Positions 56,980 through 64,000 of a stretch of DNA of 64,000 nucleotides are shown here, piece by piece (position 1 is the first letter of the stretch; the number at the start of each line of letters is the position of its first letter). The position numbers and the translations under genes are program-made. Location of the stretch: NCBI GenBank assembly GCA_032433595.1, contig JASWJB010000002.1, forward strand, positions 404,927-468,926, read 5' to 3'. A model generated the notes under the pieces. That model ran no database searches, was not told the origin of the DNA, and saw nothing but the letters and a program-made list of their open reading frames with translations. Source of the DNA: Conoideocrella luteorostrata. Taxonomy: Eukaryota > Ascomycota > Sordariomycetes > Hypocreales > Clavicipitaceae.

Positions 56980-58242
56980 ATGGCGTCATCCAAAGCGGTC
57001 GTTGTTGCTGGCTCCAATGCACTGGCGTCAATTGACCCTGATCAGGTACGGAATTTTGTCTATTTTTATTTTGGCTTCCGTCGTTTTTAAATATGACTCT
57101 CCCCCGTCTTTTGCCTGCAGCTTCAGCCTGTTTCGCTAACCCCTAACTCCTTGCAGACTCTGAAGGCCTCCAAGGCCCTCCTCGCACACATCAAAAAGGC
57201 GGCAAAAGAAAGCAGCCAGGAGGCAACTAAACGCAACATCCTCGAGGGGCACGACGACGAAGACGAGGACACCCCCATCTGGCTGACCCTCTCCACGAAG
57301 CGACACATTGCCGACAAGGCTCGACTCCAGCCGGGCAAGATCCCCGTGCCTCACTCGCTGAACACGGACGAAAACAGCACCATCTGCGTCATCACCGCCG
57401 ATCCGCAGCGCGCCTACAAGAACATCATCGGCTCGGACGAGTTCCCCGCGGAGCTGAGCAAGCGCATCACCCGCGTCATCGACTTTGGCAAGCTCAGAGC
57501 CAAGTATGGCCAGTACGAGGCTCAGCGCAAGCTCTTCTCCGAGCACGACGTCTTCCTTGCCGACGACAGAATAATCAACCGCCTGCCCAAGGTTCTCGGC
57601 AAGACCTTCTACAAGACCACTGTGAAGAGACCGATTCCCGTTGTTTTCCAGGCCAAGCGCGCCAGAGTGGATGGTAAGCGAACCAAGCGGGACAAGGCCA
57701 AGGCCAAGGCCGAGGACGACGTCAACGCCGGAACCGCTGCCGAAATTGCCAAGGAAATTGAAAAGGCCTTGAGCTCTGCTCTCGTGAGCCTGTCGCCCAC
57801 TACCAACACCGCTATTCGTATCGGCTACGCCAACTGGACGCCGGAGCAGATCGCTGACAATGTTGACGCCGTGGTGACGGGTCTCGTGGGCAAATGGGTG
57901 CCCCAGAAGTGGCGCAACGTCCGCGGCATCTACATTAAGGGCCCCACCACCAAGGCCCTGCCCATCTGGTTGACGGACGAGCTGTGGTTGGATGAGAAGG
58001 ATGTCGTGGCTGATGCGGAGGAGCATGAGATCAAGACTGAAAAAGCCAATGTTGGCAAAAAGCGCAAGTCGCTAGATGGTGGAGCTGGGACCGCCGAGTC
58101 CTCTGCGCCCAACAAGAAGGCCAAGAAGCAGGACAAGGTGGCTGCGGAGGGCGATGATGATAAGTTGGATAAGCAGATTTCTGAGCGCAAGGCAAAGTTG
58201 AAGAAGCAGAAGGCTGCCGCTAAGAAGGCCATGGATGATTGA
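56980..58242 (+). CDS. ribosomal L1-domain ribosome-biogenesis protein (Cic1/Utp30-like)
   Basis: Exon 1 is 56980-57045 and exon 2 is 57157-58242; a 111-bp intron (GTACGG ... TTGCAG) lies in phase 0, giving 383 residues. Residues about 22-290 form an L1-type fold with family landmarks: IWLTLSTKRHI, CVITADPQRAY, RVIDFGKLRAKY, FLADDRIINRLPKVLGKTFY, RPIPV, and IRIGYANWTPEQI. The Lys/Ala-rich, basic C-terminal tail suits nucleolar localisation. The yeast relatives Cic1 and Utp30 act in 60S and 40S pre-ribosome assembly; which one this corresponds to cannot be settled here. The start ATG sits in AACCATGG, a strong context. Convergent with the thioesterase gene, with a hairpin element between. Confidence 0.85.
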
Positions 58243-58442
58243 ACGTATCGAATGAAGGGCTGGAGGACAAACACATAGGCCCAAAGGATGGAACGGAATA
58301 TTGCTGCATGTGCTCTACTATGGCACCGGCGTTTTGGAGTTGAAAGAACGTAAATATTGAAGTCTGCCAGATAGATACGGAAATGCAATTTCATGGTACA
58401 ATCCCCGTCTACCATGTTCGTGTTTTGCTAACATCCATTGCT

Positions 58443-58617
58443 GGGCATGACACTGCAATCAGAATTATGTATAGGAGCGAAATTGGGTAGGCGGCTTGGT
58501 TATTAAGAGGTACTATAAATTGGTTGATAGAGGGCAAAAGAGGTTAGTTTATATTTCTTTCAAGCTGGCCTACCCAATTACGCTCCCACATTTAAATCTG
58601 ATAGCAGGGTCATGCCC
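58443..58617. mobile_element. 175-bp MITE/foldback element between convergent genes
   Basis: Arms of 50 bases (58443-58492 and 58568-58617) are inverted copies with about eight mismatches; the innermost 19 bases, ending AATTGGGTAGGC, have a single mismatch. The 75-bp centre has no coding capacity. The transcript would form a long hairpin. No clear target-site duplication was found. Confidence 0.65.
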
Positions 58618-58669
58618 TCACATCCCAGGTAATGGAATAACTGAGTTAAAAAGACAACCCGCCAACTTC

Positions 58670-59677
58670 TCATAGCTCGTCTGACTCAAAGTCTCCAGAG
58701 CTCTCAGACACCTTGCCTTTGAAGGGGCCCAAAAACTCGGTCAGAGTATCATTCAGCACTTGGGCCGGAATCTGCATATGGTCCCCCTCAATGGTCTTAA
58801 ATTTCAGCGCACCCTTCTCATCCAACTTCTTCAGCCCCAGCCAGTCCTCCTTGTAAATGGGCTGCTCCTTCAACGGCGTATGATTCCCATCACCAGTGAT
58901 TTCCCCAAACCACGATGACTCCTTGGGAATAGAGACTGTGTCATTCGCGAACAAGTACATGACAAAGTTGTCCAAACTAGCCAGATTCTTCTTGTACTTC
59001 TTGTTCTTGAGATCCCTTTCGTTGTTGATATCGGCCAGAAAATTCGAGCTGTCGAGATAGGACCGGTAGGCATCCCCCTCTGTAGAGCGAAAGTACTGCG
59101 CGGGCACAACGCGGCCCTGCACAAACGCGCTCCAGACATTGAAGCGAAGCAGCGCCATGGCGCCCTGGCAGAGGAGGTCTGTGGTGCCGCACTCGCGGAA
59201 CTCGGTTATGCCGTTGTGCTGGCTGCCAAAGGTGATGAGATTCCTCACGGGCGGGAAGTTGCAGCGCTCGATGTAGCCGCGGAGGAACTGGCCGCCCTGG
59301 GAGAAGCCTATGGCGTCGATGGCGGGGGCTGTGGACAGGATGGGATCGCTGGCGAGTTGGTCGCACACGGTTTGCACTTGCTCGGTGACGTTGCCGAAGA
59401 AGGTGGCCGTACGGTCGTCGCCGCCGTCCTTGTTGGGGTTGACGATGTGCACGAGGATGCCCGGCGCGATGGCGTGGGCGAGCTGGGCGATTTCTGCGAG
59501 CCCTTCGCCCGAGGCGGAGTCGCCTAGGCCGTGCCAGATGACGAGGGGAAGCGGGTTGTCACTGTCTTCGGACCAGGTGCGAGGTCTGTCGTTGTTGTTG
59601 TTGTTGGTGGTGGTGGCAGCGGCGGCCGCGGCGATGGATGTGCTGATGACGCCGGCGGTGATGAGAGTTGCGCGCAT
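58670..59677 (-). CDS. PPT1: palmitoyl-protein thioesterase 1
   Basis: A single exon of 335 residues. A hydrophobic Ala-rich signal peptide (about 1-22) precedes an Asn-repeat spacer, then the alpha/beta hydrolase PLVIWHGLGDS. Ser126 is the nucleophile in GFSQGGQ, Asp246 is in LFANDTVSIPKESSWFG and His300 in EGDHMQI, matching the Ser-Asp-His triad of PPT1. The enzyme removes palmitate from Cys of proteins in the vacuole/lysosome lumen. N-glycosylation sequons (NVT, NHT, NDT) fit a secretory route. Length agrees with the family (about 300-340). The C-terminal acidic ESSGDFESDEL is extra. Its 3' end faces the MITE at 58443-58617. Confidence 0.92.
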   Translation of the reverse strand: MRATLITAGVISTSIAAAAAATTTNNNNNDRPRTWSEDSDNPLPLVIWHGLGDSASGEGLAEIAQLAHAIAPGILVHIVNPNKDGGDDRTATFFGNVTEQVQTVCDQLASDPILSTAPAIDAIGFSQGGQFLRGYIERCNFPPVRNLITFGSQHNGITEFRECGTTDLLCQGAMALLRFNVWSAFVQGRVVPAQYFRSTEGDAYRSYLDSSNFLADINNERDLKNKKYKKNLASLDNFVMYLFANDTVSIPKESSWFGEITGDGNHTPLKEQPIYKEDWLGLKKLDEKGALKFKTIEGDHMQIPAQVLNDTLTEFLGPFKGKVSESSGDFESDEL

Positions 59678-60442
59678 GGTGGCGGTGACGACGAGCGAGG
59701 CTCTGTTAGTTGGAAACTTATAAGGGAATCATGTACCGAGCCAAGGGAAAGGCGGGAATAGGGCCGGAATGATGCAGGAGAAGGAAGGGTGGTGATGCAT
59801 TTAGGTGGTCGAGAGCCGATAACTGCCTGAACTGAGCTCTATGGAATGGCTAGGCGGAACTTGGAGCTTACGTCGCTTGGTTGCTTCACATCGCCGTTAG
59901 CGTGCGACCACCCATGTTTTGCCACTGGCGGCTGAAAGTGGTTCAATTCGCCCCACCCACCCATCTTGGGAAAAATGAACCACGTACGAGGTGTTTCCCC
60001 GAAGTTTGGTTAAATGCTCACCATCTATCTTATAACCTTTCATTATTGAAGAATCTCTTTCTTATTGACTACCTGTGCTGCGAAAGCCTAGCTTTGGGAC
60101 CTGATTCGATACAAGCCATTTAGTGAAATCGCTCAGGCCCTTTACAGCAAGGTCAGTATGACTGTACGAGTTGGACGAATGCTTGCTTGCGTGGCAGTGG
60201 CAAAGCAGATCTAGCTCGTAGCAAGGTGAGACAAGCACATGAAGTTCGATAGACCTTCATCTCTGTATTCTGTACAAAGGATTGACTACCTTGGTCTGTC
60301 TAATCTCTCTGAAGTGTAAATGCATCTTTTGAAATCGCACAAGAACGAAGCGTTCCTGAAAAATAAGCGGACTCTCCCCCCCCTTCCCTAACCCGGCCAT
60401 CTAGCTACACGATCCTTGCCACGCCAAAGGTTATATGCTGTG
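59678..60442. other. intergenic, no gene seen
   Basis: Upstream region of the thioesterase and downstream region of the F-box gene. No recognisable signal beyond short frames. Confidence 0.5.
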
Positions 60443-62176
60443 TTAAGTACCGCCGCCACTTTTGATTCTCATCGCGATAGCTTCCTGTAACGCCTTCAGT
60501 GCAGCCTCATCCAGCATGCGAGTTTCCTCCCCAGGGGCGCGCGCGCCCTCCTCTAGCTCGCTCTTGCCCTCCTCAGAACAGTTGCTCCATTCTTCCTCGA
60601 GCCTTTCAAGCCATGACGACGGACTACCGATCTTATCATACTCAACATACGGTAGCAGGTAATCCACACGCTGGGAAATACCTGTTCCGTGCAAGAATGC
60701 TATGTCGAGTGTTGTGTTGTCGACATCGTCATCGCGCGGCGCCGGACAGTCATAGGATAGGAAGTTGTTGTTGCTGATGCGATGGTCCAGCACTTCGCTT
60801 TTATGGTCAGCTCCATATGCGCACCACAATGCATCCTGGGTTTCGAGAGGTGGCCCGTCCCAATTACCGTGGCCCATCTTGAAGACCTTTAATGCAGTCA
60901 TTTTCTGTCGCCACTGAGGGAGAATGTGGTGCCACCGAAGATCGTAGGAGGCGACGTCTTGACGATTCTGAGCCAGCGTCCTGTCCGTCATATTATCAAT
61001 CGTAGGGTAACCTTTGTTGGAGACTACGATGTCAACACCATTGGCGTCTTGTCCGTACGTGGTGGTGGAATTATCGAGCCGCGTGTAGTATCGCGCATGG
61101 AACAAAATGGGACAATCATCCAAGTACAATTCCTCTAGCCCGCCCCGACCATTCTTCCTCCCCAGTGTTGCGATCCAATCGATTTGCCATACATGACTAA
61201 AGATATAGTTGCCCAAGGCCAAGACCCTCAAGGCGGGAAATCCCGATTCAGACCCGGCGGTCGGATTCACGGCTCGAAAGTCCATTTTGGGGCTCCAGCC
61301 CCAGCACTCGTTGCAGAATAGCGAGAGAACTTTAAGATTCTGCGCTAGGACGGGTGATAGCCATGTTTGGGGCAAGCTCTGAAACATTTCATACTTTTCC
61401 CTGTAGTAAGGAGTAATCTCCGGAGCAAGCACGTTTTTCGCCACAGCAATGAGGAGCTTGAGGTCTGTCAGGTGTCGTGAGTTGATGACTTTCTGGAAAG
61501 CATCTGATGATGTCAATCGCTTGTCATCGTAGTCGGCCAGGTTAGACACGGTGAAGGTCTTGATGTGGATTGGGCTGGTGGTCACATGGCCACTGGGTAT
61601 CTTGTAGGAGTCAGGCTTTATGTTGAGGCTGAGATCAAGGCTGTCATCAAGCTTCCGTTGCCCTTCGGCAGACCAAGTGCCGGCAAGGCACTGGAACACA
61701 GTATCAAGAACTCGGTACCGAAAGTCGTACGATTCCTCAATCTCTATCATGCTAAATTCATTATTCCTACTTCCACAATATTGGCTAAATCGTAGGTGCA
61801 GCGTCTTTAGACTCGCAAAGAAACGCAAACAAGGTAAGTCCTTCATAAACCGCACCGGGAATAAATAATTTCCATTAGTATGGTACCTGTAGTTGGGACC
61901 GATCCAGGTATCGCAAGTGATTTCTCGGACTAGCAAACGCAACTTTGGGGACATTGCGAGTTGCACGAAGCGGTCGTTTTCGTCGTCAAGGTTCGCCTCC
62001 AGACGAATGTGCCGGAACGCCCATGTAGTTGCCAGGGAGCCTAAATCATGGTTGAGCAAGCGACAGTTGAGAAGATCTGGCTGAAAAACGAAGGAGAAAA
62101 TGTGAGAGAAGATGTCTTCGGGTAGTTGGACCCAGGGTCGAGAAGTGGCTGATGGAGATTTAGCCTTGGAAGCCAT
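60443..62176 (-). CDS. F-box protein
   Basis: A single exon of 577 residues. An F-box at about 16-60 (WVQLPEDIFSHIFSFVFQPDLLNCRLLNHDLGS is split here only by description: LPEDIF, then HIFSFV, then CRLLNH) is followed by a long region with leucine-rich spacing (LKTLHLRF, LTDLKLLIAV, LKVLSLF, LRVLALGNY, LEELYLDD), typical of mould F-box proteins that choose substrates for SCF ubiquitin ligases. The C-terminus is acidic with a coiled coil (LERLEEEWSNCSEEGKSELE). No intron and no lesion. The start is the first ATG before the F-box. The substrate is unknown. Confidence 0.85.
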   Translation of the reverse strand: MASKAKSPSATSRPWVQLPEDIFSHIFSFVFQPDLLNCRLLNHDLGSLATTWAFRHIRLEANLDDENDRFVQLAMSPKLRLLVREITCDTWIGPNYRYHTNGNYLFPVRFMKDLPCLRFFASLKTLHLRFSQYCGSRNNEFSMIEIEESYDFRYRVLDTVFQCLAGTWSAEGQRKLDDSLDLSLNIKPDSYKIPSGHVTTSPIHIKTFTVSNLADYDDKRLTSSDAFQKVINSRHLTDLKLLIAVAKNVLAPEITPYYREKYEMFQSLPQTWLSPVLAQNLKVLSLFCNECWGWSPKMDFRAVNPTAGSESGFPALRVLALGNYIFSHVWQIDWIATLGRKNGRGGLEELYLDDCPILFHARYYTRLDNSTTTYGQDANGVDIVVSNKGYPTIDNMTDRTLAQNRQDVASYDLRWHHILPQWRQKMTALKVFKMGHGNWDGPPLETQDALWCAYGADHKSEVLDHRISNNNFLSYDCPAPRDDDVDNTTLDIAFLHGTGISQRVDYLLPYVEYDKIGSPSSWLERLEEEWSNCSEEGKSELEEGARAPGEETRMLDEAALKALQEAIAMRIKSGGGT

Positions 62177-63268
62177 GGCTTCAACAAAATATACGACTTG
62201 GACGATGAAATGAAGTAATGAATCAACGCATATACTGTCGAATAGATAACTCTATTTTGCAGGGGGGGCTCAAGGATGCCGCGATTCGCTCAATTCCACG
62301 CGGCGCTTCTGTTGCCCGAGAACACTATTAGCAATGCCGGCGAAGGAATATTTTTAAGGAAATACTCAGAAGACAGATTATTTCATATTGCTTAGCTTCC
62401 TCTGGCCAGAACTCTTGAGAAGTGTAGCGCCTTTTCGCTACTTGGTAGATCGGCCGACGTAGCTGTAGATCTGAGCTGCTGAGAGGTTAGACACCGCTAA
62501 TCTATAGCATCAGTGCTTTTGGTGGCGGCATCGGATGAAGACCTCTGCTTTGGTAAAAGACGAGAGCGTAAAAGAGTGAGATAAGAGACGGAACCGTGGC
62601 TGTGTTTGCTTCAAGATTGATATTAGATTGATCTAGTATTTCAAAATCTTCACGTATTCTGATACAGCTGCAGGCTGATGGCTGGCTGCGTAGTGGCCCC
62701 AGCGCCGCTGAAATGATTGTTCCGACACCGCCTATCCCGTGTAACATTTACATGGCCGAAACTGGAAGTTTGTACATAACCTTGCACATTGGAAAACAAA
62801 CAAACATCTCGGCTGATGCATTCAACGTCTGCCACTTTATAGAATGCTCCATGAAGACTATGTTATGATCTGCTGAGAATACCCCCCTCCTTGATGGTCA
62901 AGAATGCCCCCCGCCCAGACGCATGTTTGCTCAGCACAGTGGCGGGATTGATGAAACACCATCTGCCGCAGAATGACTGGATGAGCTGCGTCGTTGATGC
63001 TTTCCTACGCCGCCAGCGAGTTTCATCCGTCGACCGCATAACCTGATCCCATGCCAATCGCTCTGCAACTTGTTTCGGAGCCGCCGTGCCCCTTCTGCGC
63101 ACTGTCCTGACGCCTCTTCGTGATGTAACTTCCTTAATTCGTATTCCTTCCCTCTCCCCTTCGCCTCCATACATTTTCACTTCTGTCCTCAGCGCACCAA
63201 TTTCCTACGAGCAGGTCTCTCTTCTAATCCAACCCGAAGTTGCCTTTTATCATCTTTCGTCGTACAAT
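62177..63268. other. intergenic, no gene seen
   Basis: Short frames on both strands without domains. It contains the upstream regions of the F-box gene (left) and the small secreted peptide (right). Confidence 0.5.
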
Positions 63269-63409
63269 ATGAACGCGATTTGGATCTCCGTTGCTGTTTT
63301 TGTGTCCTCGGTGGTCGGACTTCCGTACCAGCCTTTCAATATTGAGTCGCTTGGGACAAAGAGCGATGTTCTGAGATCCCCGACCGTCTCGTCTTCCGAC
63401 ACCAAATAA
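63269..63409 (+). CDS. very small secreted peptide candidate, 46 aa
   Basis: ATG 63269 opens MNAIWISVAVFVSSVVGLPY, a good signal peptide with a cleavage candidate after Val-Val-Gly, and then only about 28 polar residues (QPFNIESLGTKSDVLRSPTV ...) before the stop. There is no Cys and no Lys-Arg processing site. The frame is open to 63086, but the signal peptide sets this start. A second exon may exist downstream; I cannot place one. No family recognised. Confidence 0.45.
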   Translation: MNAIWISVAVFVSSVVGLPYQPFNIESLGTKSDVLRSPTVSSSDTK

Positions 63410-64000
63410 CTGCGCACTTCCGACACGATATCATGAAGCGTGAGCGATCGTTGAATAAAGGTATGGGTGTTTGTTTTGTTTTATTTTTATCTTGAGTCTC
63501 CTGCTTCTAATGATGTGCAACCAAAAAACATGTTTCAAGATGAGACTGGGCTTTTGGGTGATTATCCTGCATTAAACGATGCAGTGTGAATCTCTTCCCT
63601 TGTTGAATATTGCTCTGGCGAACTCTGGCTGATAATGTATGGCAGGCGACTTGTGGTCCCGCATCCTGGTGGAAATTAAATACTGCCCACTAGTGGCTTT
63701 AGGTTCGACGATTTTCCGGATGATTTCGACACAGAACACCGCGGCCTCTTGGGAGTGAAAGTATAAGATGGCAGAATAAATAGAGGGATCTATCAGAGTT
63801 GCGAGCCAATATATGATATTTCCGCCTTTATATACACGAGTCTTGTGAATTATCGTAATGTAGAGTCAGTGAATGCTCGTCAGCATAGCATGGTAAAACC
63901 GACATTTACGATATTGTATTACTTCATACTTAGTCCAATGCGTTGGATGACAGCCGTAAATACAATTACGAAACCACCAAAATGAAAAAAAAAAAAAAAA
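63410..64000. other. window end, no gene seen; ends in poly-A
   Basis: AT-rich sequence without open frames, ending in sixteen A at the last bases. The A-run at the very end could be a contig end or trimming artefact. Confidence 0.5.

Noticed and set aside
57136..58026. 296-codon open frame on the minus strand
   Set aside because: Exact antisense of the L1-domain gene; the sense frame has clear family motifs and introns.
63985..64000. Terminal A-run as a retroposon poly-A tail
   Set aside because: It is the window edge; no LINE-like sequence precedes it, and it may be a contig end or artefact.

Overview
The window is filamentous-ascomycete nuclear DNA, most likely Eurotiales (Aspergillus/Penicillium/Talaromyces type). 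Genes are split by short introns of about 60-110 bp with GTAAGT/GTATGT-like donors. The protein families are typical of moulds: HR-PKS, fungal type III PKS, PaxU-like hydrolase, Zn2Cys6 regulator, FunK1 kinase and Tos4/Plm2-type FHA protein. The palindrome TACGGAGTACTCCGTA is scattered through the gene-poor parts; I associate that motif with Eurotiomycete genomes, which is background knowledge and was not searched. I saw no convincing tRNA or rRNA gene and no CRISPR array.

Layout. 1-895: 5' end of the ribosome-quality-control E3 ligase listerin (minus strand, cut by the window edge). 0.9-15 kb: gene-poor, with one hypothetical gene at 10.6-11.4 kb. 15.2-30.1 kb: remains of a secondary-metabolite gene cluster, namely a headless and tailless HR-PKS, an apparently intact type III PKS, a broken CYP52-like P450, a broken MFS exporter, an intact PaxU/DUF829-type hydrolase, a short-chain dehydrogenase scrap and an intact-looking Zn2Cys6 regulator. 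30-43 kb: gene-poor, with a broken FunK1 kinase and a 5'-truncated chromate transporter that starts exactly at a perfect hairpin. 43-64 kb: ordinary conserved chromosome with a stalked membrane glycoprotein candidate, a 981-aa repeat protein, an FHA nuclear protein, a ribosome-biogenesis L1-domain protein, a palmitoyl-protein thioesterase, an F-box protein and a tiny secreted peptide.

Main point. The cluster has the gene set expected for a hybrid type I/type III polyketide pathway: an HR-PKS makes a reduced acyl chain, a type III PKS extends and cyclises it to an alkylresorcinol or alkylpyrone, a P450 oxidises the product and an MFS protein exports it. Several genes are destroyed: the HR-PKS lacks KS-AT and ER(C-terminal part)-KR-ACP, and the P450 and MFS genes carry stops, frameshifts or deletions. 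The type III PKS keeps its Cys-His-Asn triad. A palindromic site TCGG-N4-CCGA recurs in both divergent promoters of the cluster and elsewhere in it, with the identical 10-mer CGGACATCCG at three places, and looks like the binding site of the cluster regulator. All pathway statements are inference from domains and context; single-base lesions could be assembly errors, but the large domain losses cannot.
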